From the NCBI GenBank assembly GCA_035048485.1, contig CM068586.1, positions 33,792,563 through 33,856,562 of the forward strand: 64,000 nucleotides of DNA, written 5' to 3'. Below the pieces are notes generated by a model, which was not told the DNA's origin, made no database searches, and was given only the letters and a program-made list of their open reading frames with translations. Positions 19,901 through 30,426 of the stretch are shown in pieces. Within the stretch, counting starts at the first letter, position 1. The number at the start of each line of letters is the position of its first letter. This DNA comes from Pteria penguin. Its lineage: Eukaryota; Mollusca; Bivalvia; Pterioida; Pteriidae. Position numbers and translations under genes: made by a program.

Positions 19901-22390
19901 GCTTTGCTTAAGAAAAGGATTTATCTTCTTAATTTTAGACGCTTTGCTTAAGAAAAGGATTTAATCTTCTTAATTTTAGACGCTTTGCTTAAGAAAAGGA
20001 TTTACCTCCTTAATTTTAGATGCTTTGCTTAAGAAAAGGATTTACCTTCTTAATTTTAGACGCTTTGCTAAAGAAAAGGATTTATCTTCTTAATTTTAAA
20101 CGCTGCACTTAAAAAAAAGGATTTATCTTCTTAATTTTAGACACTGTGCTTAAGAAAAGGATTTATGTTCTTAATTTTAGACGATTTGCTTAAGAAAAGC
20201 GTTTACATCCTTAATTTTAGACGCTTTGCTTAAGAAAAGGATTTATCTTCTTATTTTTAGACGATTTGCTTAAGAAAAGGGTTTACCTTCTTAATTTTAG
20301 ACACTTTGCTTTAAGAAAAGGATTTATCTTCTTAATTTTAAATGCTGCACTTAAGAAAAGAATTTATCTTCTTAATTTTAGACACTGTGCTTAAGAAAAG
20401 GATTTATCTTCTTAATTTTAGACACTGTGCTTAAGAAAAGGATTTATCTTCTTAATTTTAGACACTCTGCTTAAGAAAAGGATTTGGAGGCATAGTGGGA
20501 GGAGCTACTCCTGGTAAGAAGGTGTTAGGAATGAAGGTGGTTTCATGTACACAGATAATTGACCTTCATAACGGCAAGGTCATGGTAATACCTGCCAAAG
20601 ATCCAGGTTTTGTAAGGTAAATTATTTGAGATAGAATGATACAATTGAAATGTACATTTGTTCCAGGAAGACAGATATACTTTTTACATTAAACATTTTA
20701 TGCTAACACATTTTACATTTATTGAAATATCTCATAGGAATTTAATTTGTAAGATATTAGATCTGAATCAATATAAAATGATATAAACTACAATACATAT
20801 ATTATTTATGATTATAAAATTTTATTCCATTTTCCATTGCTGAGAATATTTTCATTGTTATTTGGTTTTTGTGATATCTGTACATATACATTTACATTTT
20901 CATTTTGTACAGGCAGTTTTGGTATTCCAATTTTAATAAATAAATTGACTTTCATTGTCTTTTATTTATCATATTGTTTTGTATTCCAAATGAGTGATAG
21001 TCAAATGCCCGACATCACATATTTTGGCACACTTATTCATTATGACAACATAAATAAATGGACCGTCAAACATGAATTTAACCATGACGTCACAATGGAA
21101 CTACATAATGGGTGTGGTTAAAGTTGGATCTGGCGATCCCTCAATAAAGCGTTTGGTGGCATTTTTTTTTACATTTCAGTAGGACCCAAGGGAGGGCGTG
21201 CACCCTGTAGTAATCAAGTTGTCAATTCATCTGTTTGAGTTTCTGCTATTAATTATGACCCAATTTATGTCATTAATTTTACCAAAGGTCATGCTTGTAT
21301 TTTGAAGGTCACAGTAGTATCTTAACTGATCTATTGTCCAAGCTATACAGTGCTCTAGAATCAGGCTTTCTTGTCACCCTGTGTGAGTTGGTTTTTGTGA
21401 TCAGGAAAGAAGATCATCAGATGCAACTTATCTAGTTGGGAAAGTTATGATTTGATGAGAAGTAATTGTTTACATATAACCAAGACTGAGCATTAAAAAA
21501 TGGAAATAAATATGAATGCAAGTGTACTAAAAACATTCATGCTTGAAAGATGTACAGTTTATATACGAAACAAGTCTTTGTAACATTTATGGTTTTGACA
21601 TTACTTACCAGAAAAATTACTGTGAACGAGATCTCAATCCATGATTCAAGGTTGTGTCCATTTTTAAGGTCATAGTACTAACTATTTTATTGGAAGGTGA
21701 AGGATGCCTTAAGGGGGTAGAAAAGATGCCATTGAAGAATGGAGCCCCTGTGATGATGTCTATCACAATGATGTCTAGTTCAATTAATTTCTTTGTTCTG
21801 ACTTTATATGCAATAAAACATAAGATATACAATATATAGTTTAGAAAATATATATCAATGATATATCAGTATATATTATAAACTTCACAAGAACATGTAA
21901 GTAAATTGGATTCAGCAACAAGAGACATTCATTCATCGAACTGTCTCCTTAGTACATATATATTTATTGTTTTGATAAGACAATTCTATTTTTTTTTTCT
22001 ATAGCTTGGAAGAGTCAATGATCTTAGGAGCTTTCATTTAAATGAATTCTGTCAGAGGATTTTGTTATCACAACTCCTGCTTCATCACTGCATAGACCTT
22101 GGACTTCTAAGTCAGAATTCATGATGAATCGTCATAAATGATATTCATTTATTTACGACTATTTCTTTAAATTCATTATCAGAGAAAAATAATATACAGA
22201 AATATTCTTTAATAAAATATTTGTACTTTTCATTGACAGTGCACTTGTGAGATCTGTTATCAAGAATTTTACGATGGCCTTCTTCTTTCCTGCCTGCTTG
22301 ACTGTTTTCTTTTTCGAACATAAGCGTGCAGCATATGATATACTGTCCAAAACCCTCGTTGTTCAAACTGATGAACCACGATGGAGATAA
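13582..22390 (+). CDS. FAM8A1: FAM8A1, RDD-domain ER membrane protein (five-exon gene)
   Basis: FAM8A1 is an ER membrane protein that assembles with the HRD1 (SYVN1) ubiquitin ligase and HERP in ER-associated degradation (established for mammals). Joining 13582-13942, 15801-15921, 17360-17504, 20462-20616 and 22240-22390 gives 933 nt, 310 residues plus stop, with GT-AG introns of phases 1, 2, 0 and 2. Residues 1-120: soluble N-terminus with YARDLQPWLYQYRFW and a Gln/Asn-rich stretch. The RDD domain starts near 127: R132, A135 and D139 fit the R-x-x-A-x-x-x-D signature, followed by a first membrane segment to about 158. A second hydrophobic segment lies near 192-208, GGATPGK at 222-228, and a third at about 271-286, with D294 in AYDILSKTLVV. 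Human FAM8A1 is longer (about 410 residues), mainly at the N-terminus. Confidence 0.93.
13943..15800 (+). other. FAM8A1 intron 1
   Basis: Phase-1 intron, GTACAT..TTATTGTAG. It contains a fragment of an hAT-like miniature element at about 14745-14960. The rest is AT-rich with no other structure seen. Confidence 0.85.
14745..14960 (-). mobile_element. fragment of hAT-like miniature element in intron 1
   Basis: On the minus strand it reads GAGGCGCG, then a G-rich block GGGGGTGGGTGCGGGAGG, AACCCCCTC..CAGGTGGGGGTCTGG and GGAAATTTTTTGAAAAATT. This is the same order as the interior of the element at 48898-49357 (GAGGCGCG, GAGGGGGATGGGATCACCCTC, AAGTGGGAG, GAGAAAATTTTGTAAAATTC). The terminal inverted repeats are not preserved here. 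Confidence 0.55.
15801..15921 (+). CDS. FAM8A1: FAM8A1 exon 2 (RDD signature and first membrane segment)
   Basis: Completes codon 121 and encodes residues 122-160 plus two bases: VEYVIPSLWRRVAAETIDFI and a hydrophobic run to RHLGYL. R132 and D139 are the first two residues of the RDD signature. Acceptor TTATTGTAG and donor CT/GTAAGT are both strong. Confidence 0.93.
15922..17359 (+). other. FAM8A1 intron 2
   Basis: Phase-2 intron, GTAAGT..ATTATTTAG. It hosts the foldback element at 16261-16642. Around 17195-17290 there is weak similarity (GACCGTCCTAAATCAGT) to the 187-bp dispersed repeat found at 25301 and 54447. Confidence 0.85.
16261..16642 (-). mobile_element. foldback/MITE-like element with long inverted repeats, copy 1
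   Basis: The left arm (..AAACCATATCTTTATTCCGC..CCCATTGCGTATAAAGA..GGTGAAACCC) is the inverse of the right arm (GGCTTCACCAGATCTTTATA..GCAGAATAAAGATATGGTTT). Further in, AGCCAATCAGTGGATCGGC pairs with GCCGAGTCACTCATTGGCT, so the fold extends well inside. Its interior matches copy 2 (53765-54779) in reverse orientation at roughly 85 percent by eye. No ORF is present, so it is non-autonomous. Confidence 0.85.
17360..17504 (+). CDS. FAM8A1: FAM8A1 exon 3
   Basis: Completes Leu161 and encodes residues 162-209: RDDNLLEVRLDIVPILEFAE, then a charged helix and the start of the second hydrophobic segment (EIIALEIINRIMITLFE). Acceptor ATTATTTAG, donor GAG/GTAAAG, phase 0. Confidence 0.92.
17640..17960. 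repeat. two-copy 71-bp repeat and dispersed repeat segment
   Basis: TTTACATTACAC.TTATATT..G..TTTGAAGG..TT and GATTTTGGTCAAA occur at about 17642 and 17713. The following part (GGAATGAAGTACTG, then AGTAATTTAGAAGGATGTCTTAAGAA near 17931) is also found near 23194-23270 (GGAATGAAGTACTG..GGTAATCTAGAAGGGTGTCTTAAGAA), so it belongs to a dispersed family. Confidence 0.7.
19448..19650 (-). mobile_element. SINE body, minus orientation, 5'-truncated, in intron 3
   Basis: Minus-strand reading gives TCTTTCGGATGAGACAGCGA, AAACCAAGGCCCCGTGTCAC, CCCTCACTGCTTCGAGTGGA, GCAGATGCTGTCACTGA and GTGGAGTGATGTAAAA, with an ATTAATCAAT tail. The tRNA head is missing. It ends about 50 bp before the splice-acceptor array begins. 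Confidence 0.85.
19685..20487 (+). repeat. 40-bp tandem array duplicating the exon-4 splice acceptor
   Basis: Each unit is the acceptor TCTTCTTAATTTTAG followed by ACACTTTGCTTAAGAAAAGG and ATTT, which is the start of exon 4. The second base of the acceptor AG falls at 19698, 19738, 19778, 19818, 19858, 19898, 19938, 19979, 20019, 20059, 20140, 20180, 20220, 20260, 20300, 20381, 20421 and 20461. At 20099 and 20341 the AG has become AA. Spacing is 40 bp, with 41 in a few units. Only the last (20461) runs into the exon body. The first is preceded by a different, longer pyrimidine stretch (TTTTATTTTCTCAATTTTAG) and is probably the ancestral intron end. Confidence 0.95.
20462..20616 (+). CDS. FAM8A1: FAM8A1 exon 4 (GGATPGK motif)
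   Basis: Encodes residues 210-260 plus two bases, beginning TLCLRKGFGGIVGGATPGKK and continuing LGMKVVSC and VMVIPAKDPGFV. GGATPGK is the conserved loop of RDD proteins. The acceptor is the last of the 20-copy array; the donor is AAG/GTAAAT. Its first 24 bases are the sequence repeated through the array. Confidence 0.93.
20617..22239 (+). other. FAM8A1 intron 4
   Basis: Phase-2 intron, GTAAAT..CATTGACAG. AT-rich. It contains one isolated TGACGTCA at about 21084 and short ORFs without recognisable features. No mobile element was identified with confidence. Confidence 0.85.
22240..22390 (+). CDS. FAM8A1: FAM8A1 exon 5 (C-terminus)
   Basis: Completes Ser261 and encodes ALVRSVIKNFTMAFFFPACL, the third hydrophobic segment, then FFEHKRAAYDILSKTLVV, which is the conserved RDD ending. 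The last residues, TDEPRWR, and the TAA stop (22388-22390) lie in sequence that recurs in the 3' UTR (see the repeat at 22366). Confidence 0.93.
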
Positions 22391-22610
22391 CCAAACAATT
22401 AAGATGAATAAACCAATGTGAATAAGACTGATAAGCCTCTATAGACATTACCAGTTTAGTTAAGACTAGTGAACTAAAGTGGAGGAAACCAAAAACTTAA
22501 GACTGCCAAATAAGTTAAGACTGATGAACCAATGTGAAAAAATGTGATGAACCAAGAGATGGAGATACAGTGTATACTAATGAATTATGACAATATGAGT
22601 TTTTGAGTTG
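22366..22610 (+). repeat. degenerate repeat spanning the FAM8A1 stop codon and 3' UTR
   Basis: ACTGATGAACCA followed by ATGGAGATA occurs at about 22366-22389 (coding end and stop), and again at about 22548-22571 as GTGATGAACCA..GATGGAGATA. Related phrases GACTGATGAACCAATGTGA and AAGATGAATAAACCAATGTG recur between them with variable spacing of roughly 40-90 bp. Confidence 0.6.
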
Positions 22611-22778
22611 GTGCATTGGTTCTTGATGTTATTTCTCCATATCTGAAAAGAAAATATAGAAACGTTCCTTTAAAAACCAAGTAAGTTGAACTAAATATGT
22701 TAAGGAATGTTGACAAATCTAATTAATCAACATAAATATAAAGTGAATATCTTATAATCTGGGATGTAATAGAATAAA
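22407..22778 (+). terminator. candidate polyadenylation signals of FAM8A1
   Basis: AATAAA occurs at 22407-22412, only 17 bp after the stop and inside the degenerate repeat, and at 22773-22778, a more usual distance. Motif evidence only; the second is the better candidate. Confidence 0.35.
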
Positions 22779-23040
22779 TTGGAATAAGAGAAAAAGGTAT
22801 GTAAATAAGATCACAGAGCAGAATGATCCTGTATTTAATTTATTCATTTAAACCTGACCTAAATTATTGTGTGTAATAATATAACTGATTTCACTTGTTG
22901 CTTTTCCCAGATTATGTATACATCATTCATTTAAAAATATGTTCTTCTTATGTAATGTTTTATGCTTCCAGAATTAAAGATTCAGAGGCTTAGTGTTTTG
23001 GGTTTTTTGTTTTTGTTTTGTTTTTGAGGGGGGGGGTATT

Positions 23041-23310
23041 TGAATTTTAAATCTAATGATTGTTTTTAGGTCACCTTCTGAGCCAAAGGCTCAGTTGAGT
23101 TCTTGTGATCACTTAGCATGCAGCATTTGTCATTTGTCTCTCCATCATTGTATACTATCCACTTCTTCAGAACTACTGAAGAGATTGATATAGAATTTGG
23201 TAGGAATGAAGTACTGTATAGAGATCATCATACTTCATGCATTAGGGTAATCTAGAAGGGTGTCTTAAGAAGTGTTGTTGTTTTCATTTCTATTACAAAT
23301 TAAAAAATAT
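23041..23310. repeat. dispersed repeat segment with short hairpin
   Basis: Contains AGGTCACCTTCTGAGCC, loop AAA, GGCTCAG: a short hairpin. It then shares GGAATGAAGTACTG and GGTAATCTAGAAGGGTGTCT with intron 3 at 17790-17955. Probably part of a dispersed family; the boundaries are not defined. Confidence 0.5.
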
Positions 23311-24816
23311 TTTATGCTTCTTTTTTGAGATAGTTTTGAACAACTATATTGCTGATATATACCAGTACTGGCATGTTATAGGGTTACTGATAATAAATTT
23401 CTGTAATATACAAAAAAAATTCATTTTATTTGCACCAAAACAGATTTTAAATGTTCTGCAACACTCTGACAGTGTGTAAATAAGTCACTTTAGAAGAAAA
23501 GGTGGAAAACAATTTCTAACTTAATCTTTTTCACACATTTTCAGTTATTTTCTTCATTTATTAAAGGTAAAGAAGAAAATGATTATTCATTTGCTATATT
23601 TCATTAGAATCTAAGTATTTCAAGACTTATTTGAAATTTTCATTTCATTTTATTCTGAGCCAGCACTGGCATACTGAAGGGTAGCAAACTTATTTTTCAT
23701 TTCAGTAACACCAATACAAGTTGTAGACCATTTACTTGCTGTTATTCAAGGGCAATTTGAAAGTTGCATTTTTTAATTTGAGTTGGGGGGTTTTTTTTTT
23801 GGAGGTTTATAAATTTTTCGGTTTAGTTTAATGTGGCATGTACTGACTGCTTTAGGTTGTTAATTCAAATTTTAGAGTAATTTGTCAGTTGTCAAAATAA
23901 GCAAAAGAATTATGTATCTGCATATTTTTTCCAAGCAATCATTTGACCATCTTGGGTCCCTTGTTTCACCTTCCAAGTATGGTAAATGCAATAGTTAATA
24001 TAGTACTGGAGGAGCCTAGATAGTATATTGTATATTCCTTATATTTGTGTACATCTTAGATATCTGTGATTTATAAAAGGCCAGAAAATGTTGTTTTTCA
24101 AGTAAATTTTTTTATTTTTACATGTTGTGTTTGGCTGAAAGTTATCAGTTATTTTGGGTCAGTCAGTTTAAAACACTGTTGTTGTGGCAACTGTCAATAA
24201 ACCTTTGATGTTGCTGTTCTTTGCATTTTAAGTATTCAATGCATTTAAATATTTTTAAAATATGTTGTGATTTAAAAGATTTGACTGTCTGTCTAACACT
24301 GTTTAACATATGATAAGCCAAACTAGTGGTACAAATTTTTAAGAAGATGAACCTAAAGTGCAAGTTGGTTACTGTACATTTATAAGAGTTGTCTGTCTTT
24401 GAACATCTGTGTAAAGGACATTACCGAGTCGCAATCGCTTTCATAACAATGAAGATGTAACTTTAATTTAAGCTTTTTTTTTTAGCTCATCTCAACAAAG
24501 CTGACAGGAGCTTAACTATTCCCCCCAGCATTCAAGTTCCCATGCACGTCCACATCCGGTTAAGTTGTTTGGGGTTACTCAGTATAGAAGAAAATATAGG
24601 TGCTGCATTAACCAAACATGCACCATAGGGGTATCTTGGGATGCTGACTTAAGTACATGCATCCTATGATGTATCTGACCTACGTCTTACACTTGAGTGA
24701 CACTGTTCAAGATAAGAATATGCCATAGAACTTCCTACTTTTCTTGTTGTCTTTGTTTGACAAATACTTTATTGAGGTGAACATGGTAATCTTTGTTTAT
24801 ACCATGTTTTTCTTAG
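23311..24816. other. intergenic, nothing recognised
   Basis: AT-rich with short ORFs only. A C-run and the phrase AGCTCATCTCAACAAAGCTG near 24485 look like part of another dispersed repeat, but no second copy is present here. Confidence 0.45.
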
Positions 24817-25188
24817 TATGGGTGAGATTTTTTAAAGATTGTTTAAAATGCATCTTAAAGGAACCCAATAAACTGATATGATTTCATTCAAAAAGTTCCA
24901 ACATCATCAAATTCAGCTCTTCATCTGGTAACACGAATTTTCATTTTAAACCTCATGAAAAATGTATTTCAATTTTACATGAGACTTCAGTTTTTCTTTG
25001 TATGGGTGAGATTTTTTTAAGATTGTTTAAAATGCATCTTAAAGGAACCCAATAAACTGATATGATTTCATTCAAAAAGTTCCAATATCATCAAATTCAG
25101 CTCTTCATCTGGTAACACAAATTTTCATTTTAAACCTCATGAAAAATGTACGTATTTCAATTTTACTTAAGACTTCAGTTTTTCTTTG
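24817..25188. repeat. 184-bp tandem duplication
   Basis: Copy 1 at 24817-25000 and copy 2 at 25001-25188 both start TATGGGTGAGATTTTTT and end CTTCAGTTTTTCTTTG. They differ by a handful of substitutions and a four-base insertion, so the duplication is recent. No ORF is conserved. Confidence 0.95.
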
Positions 25189-25300
25189 TTGTTGTTGGTT
25201 AATAATGGTCGCTATGCTAACTGTACAATTACATCATTGTTACACCTGCTGAGGGCATTACCCTGAAGAGTTGGTCCATCCATGTACTTGTGAAGATATT

Positions 25301-25487
25301 TAACCACACCATTTGTTTTGCTTTTGTCAAATTAAATGACCGTCCTAAGTCGGTATCGTAATTGCACTACAATCAAATATTTTTTTAATGTGTTAAATGT
25401 TCTATTATATTATTTATATTCATGTATTGTATAGCTCCATGATGACTTCTGCCACATAACTGAGCCGGTAACTCCTCTTTTTTCTTT
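25301..25487. repeat. 187-bp dispersed repeat, copy A
   Basis: From TAACCACACCATTTGTTTTG to CCTCTTTTTTCTTT. It aligns without length change to 54447-54633 at about 90 percent identity by eye. Weaker relatives lie near 17195-17290 and 38530-38590. It abuts the first monomer of the 36-bp minisatellite. Confidence 0.88.
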
Positions 25488-25490
25488 GTG

Positions 25491-28400
25491 AAGGAACCAC
25501 AAAACTACTTTTATAAGTAATATACACTGGTACCAAGAAACCATGATAAGTAACATCCACAGGAACCATGGAAACAAGTAACATATAAACCAGCCACGAG
25601 GCTACCCTGACAAGTAACATACAGAGGAACCACGAGGCTACCCTGACAAGTAACATACAAAGGAACCATGAGGCTACCCTGACAAGTAACATACAAAGGA
25701 ACCACGAGGCTACCCTGACAAGTAACATACAAAGGAACCACGAGGCTACCCTGACAAGTAACATACAGAGGAACCACGAGGCTACCCTGACAAGTAACAT
25801 ACAGAGGAGCCACGAGGCTACCCTGACAAGTAACATACAGAGGAGCCACGAGGCTACCCTGACAAGTAACATACAGAGGAACCACGAGGCTACCCTGACA
25901 AGTAACATACAGAGGAACCACGAGGCTACCCTGACAAGTAACATACAGAGGAACCACGAGGCTACCCTGACAAGTAACATACAGAGGAACCACGAGGCTA
26001 CCCTGACAAGTAACATACAGAGGAGCCACGAGGCTACCCTGACAAGTAACATACAAAGGAACCACGAGGCTACCCTGACAAGTAACATACAAAGGAACCA
26101 CGAGGCTACCCTAACAAGTAACATACAGAGGAACCATGAGGTTACCCTGACAAGTATCATACAGAGGAACCACGAGGCTACCCTGACAAGTAACATACAG
26201 AGGAACCACCAGGCTGCCCTGACAAGTATCATACAGAGGAACCACGAGGCTACCCTGACAAGTAACATACAGAGGAACCACGAGGCTTACCTGACAAGTA
26301 ACATACAGAGGAACCACAAGGCTGCCCTGACAAGTATCATACAGAGGAACCACGAGGCTACCCTGACAAGTAACATACAGAGGAAACACGAGGCTACCCT
26401 GACAAGTAACATGCAGAGGAACCACGAGGCTACCCTGACAAGTAACATACAGAGGAACCACGAGGCTGCCCTGACAAGTAACATACAGAGGAACCACGAG
26501 GCTACCCTGACAAGTAACATACAGAGGAACCACGAGGCTACCCTGACAAGTATCATACAGAGAAACCACGAGGCTACCATGACAAGTAACATACAGAGGA
26601 ACCACGAGGCTACCCTGACAAGTAACATACAGAGGAACCACGAGGCTACCCTGACAAGTAACATACAGAGGAACCACGAGGCTACCCTGACAAGTAACAT
26701 ACAAAGGAACCACAAGGCTACCCTGACAAGTAACATACAGAGGAACCACGAGGCTTCCCTGACAAGTAACATACAGAGGAACCACGAGGCTACCCTGACA
26801 AGTAACATACAGAGGAACCACGAGGCTACCCTGACTAGTAACATACAGAGGAACCACGAGGCTTACCTGACAAGTAACATACAGAGGAACCACGAGGCTG
26901 CCCTGACAAGTATCATACAGAGGAACCACGAGGCTGCCCTGACAAGTATCATACAGAGGAACCACGAGGCTACCCTGACAAGTAACATACAAAGGAACCA
27001 CGAGGCTACCCTGACAAGTAACATACAAAGGAGCCACGAGGCTACCCTGACAAGTAACATACAGAGGAACCACGAGGCTGCCCTGACAAGTATCATACAG
27101 AGGAACCACGAGGCTACCCTGACTAGTAACATACAGAGGAACCACCAGGCTGCCCTGACAAGTAACATACAGAGGAACCACGAGGCTACCCTGACAAGTA
27201 ACATACAGAGGAACCACGAGGCTACCCTGACAAGTAACATACAGAGGAACCACGAGGCTGCCCTGACAAATATCATACAGAGGAACCACGAGGCTACCCT
27301 GACAAGTAACATACAGAGGAACCACGAGGCTGCCCTGACAAGTATCATACAGAGGAACCATGAGGCTACCCTGACAAGTAACATACAAAGGAACCACGAG
27401 GCTACCCTGACAAGTAGCATACAGAGGAGCCACGAGGCTACCCTGACAAGTAACATACAAAGGAACCACGAGGCTACCCTGACAAGTAACATACAAAGGA
27501 ACCATGAGGCTACCCTAACAAGTAACATACAGAGGAACCATGAGGTTACCCTGACAAGTAACATACAGAGAAACCACGAGGCTACCCTGACAAGTAACAT
27601 ACAGAGGAACCACCAGGCTGCCCTGACAAGTATCATACAGAGGAACCACGAGGCTGCCCTGACAAGTAACATACAGAGGAACTACGAGGCTTACCTGACA
27701 AGTAACATACAGAGGAACCACAAGGCTGCCCTGACAAGTATCATACAGAGGAACCACGAGGCTACCCTGACAAGTAACATACAGAGGAACCATGAGGCTA
27801 CCCTGACAAGTAACATACAGAGGAACCACGAGGCTACCCTGACAAGTATCATACAGAGGAACCACAAGGCTGCCCTGACAAGTAACATACAGAGGAACCA
27901 CGAGGCTACCCTGACAAGTAACATACAGAGGAACCACGAGGCTACCCTGACAAGTAACATACAAAGGAACCACGAGGCTACCCTGACAAGTAACATACAG
28001 AGAAACCACGAGGCTACCCTGACAGGTATCATGCAGAGGAACCACAAGGCTACCCTGACAAGTAACATACAGAGGAACCAAGAGGCTACCCTGCCAAGTA
28101 ACATACAGAGGAACCAAGAGGCTACCCTGACAAGTATCATACAGAGGAACCACGAGGCTACCCTGACAAGTAGCATACAGAGGAACCACGAGGCTACCCT
28201 GACAAGTAACATACAGAGGAACCACGAGGCTTCCCTGACAAGTATCATACAGAGGAACCACGAGGCTACCCTGACAAGTAACATACAGAGGAACCACAAG
28301 GCTACCCTGACAAGTAACATACAAAGGAACCACGAGGCTACCCTGACAAGTAACATACAGAGGAACCACGAGGCTACCCTGACAAGTAACATACAAAGGA

Positions 28401-30426
28401 ACCACGAGGCTACCCTGACAAGTAACATACAAAGGAACCACGAGGCTACCCTGACAAGTAACATACAGAGGAACAACCAGGCTGCCCTGACAAGTATCAT
28501 ACAGAGGAACCACTAGGCTGCCCTGACAAGTAACATACAGAGGAACTACGAGGCTTACCTGACAAGTAACATACAGAGGAACCACAAGGCTGCCCTGACA
28601 AGTATCATACAGAGGAACCACGAGGCTACCCTGACAAGTAACATACAGAGGAACCATGAGGCTACCCTGACAAGTAACATACAGAGGAACCACGAGGCTA
28701 CCCTGACAAGTATCATACAGAGGAACCACAAGGCTGCCCTGACAAGTAACATACAGAGGAACCACGAGGCTACCCTGACAAGTAACATACAGAGGAACCA
28801 CGAGGCTACCCTGACAAGTAACATACAGAGGAACCACGAGGCTACCCTGACAAGTAACATACAGAGAAACCACGAGGCTACCCTGACAGGTATCATGCAG
28901 AGGAACCACAAGGCTACCCTGACAAGTAACATACAGAGGAACCAAGAGGCTACCCTGCCAAGTAACATACAGAGGAACCAAGAGGCTACCCTGACAAGTA
29001 TCATACAGAGGAACCACGAGGCTACCCTGACAAGTAGCATACAGAGGAACCACGAGGCTACCCTGACAAGTAACATACAGAGGAACCACGAGGCTGCCCT
29101 GACAAGTATCATACAGAGGAACCACGAGGCTACCCTGACAAGTAACATACAGAGGAACCACGAGGCTACCCTGACAAGTAACATACAAAGGAACCACGAG
29201 GCTACCCTGACAAGTAACATACAGAGGAACCACGAGGCTACCCTGACAAGTAACATACAAAGGAACCACGAGGCTACCCTGACAAGTAACATACAAAGGA
29301 ACCACGAGGCTACCCTGACAAGTAACATACGAAGGAACCACGAGGCTACCTTGACAAGTAACATACGAAGGAACCACGAGGCTACCCTGACAAGTAACAT
29401 ACAGAGGAACCACGAGGCTACCCTGACAAGTAACATACAGAGGAACCACGAGGCTACCCTGACAAGTAACATACAAAGGAACCACGAGGCTACCCTGACA
29501 AGTAACATACAAAGGAACCACGAGGCTGCCCTGACAAGTAACATACAAGGGAACCACGAGGCTACCCTGACAAGTAACATACGAAGGAACCACGAGGCTA
29601 CCCTGACAAGTAACATACAAAGGAACCACGAGGCTGCCCTGACAAGTAACATACAGAGGAACCAAGAGGCTTCCCTGACAAGTAACATACAGAGGAACCA
29701 CGAGGCTACCCTGACAAGTAACATACAAAGGAACCACGAGGCTACCCTGACAAGTAACATACAAAGGAACCACGAGGCTACCCTGACAAGTAACATACAA
29801 AGGAACCACGAGGCTACCCTGACAAGTAACATACAAAGGAACCACGAGGCTACCTTGACAAGTAATATACGAAGGAACCACGAGGCTACCTTGACAAGTA
29901 ACATACGAAGGAACCACGAGGCTACCCTGATAAGTAACATACAAAGGAGCCACGAGGCTACCCTGACAAGTAACATACAAAGGAACCACGAGGCTACCCT
30001 GACAAGTAACATACAAAGGAGCCACGAGGCTACCCTGACAAGTAACATACAAAGGAACCACGAGGCTACCCTGACAAGTAACATACAAAAGAACCAAGAG
30101 GCTACCCTGACATGTAACCTACAAAGAAACCACGAGACTACCCTGAAAAGTAAAATACAAAGTAACCACGAGGCTACCCTGACAAGTAACATACAGAGGA
30201 ACCACGAGGCTGCCCTGACAAGTAACATACAAAGTAACCATGAGGCTGCCATGACAAGTAACATACAAAGGAACTACGAGGCTACCCTGACAAGTTACAT
30301 ACAAAAGAACCACGAGGCTACCCTAACAAGTAACATACAAAGGAACAACGAAGGCTACCCTGACAAGTTACATACAAAGTAACCACGAGGCTACCTTGAC
30401 AAGTAACATACGAAGGAACCACGAGG

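Larger units (their letters stand above)
17505..20461 (+). other. FAM8A1 intron 3
   Basis: Phase-0 intron, GTAAAG..TTAATTTTAG. Contents in order: a two-copy 71-bp repeat at about 17640-17785; a segment at about 17790-17960 related to 23190-23300; a minus-strand SINE body at 19448-19650; and the 40-bp splice-acceptor array at 19685-20461. The nearest AG to the exon is the one that restores frame. Confidence 0.85.

Noticed and set aside
20837..21121. 94-codon ORF in FAM8A1 intron 4
   Set aside because: AT-rich, Phe/Tyr/Ile-rich chance frame without splice sites that would keep the FAM8A1 frame.
25420..30382. Very long ORFs (up to 860 codons) on both strands with 12-residue repeats
   Set aside because: The 36-bp unit is a multiple of three and nearly stop-free in several frames, so long ORFs arise automatically. 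Variants include many amino-acid changes in every frame, and there is no start context, splicing or signal sequence.
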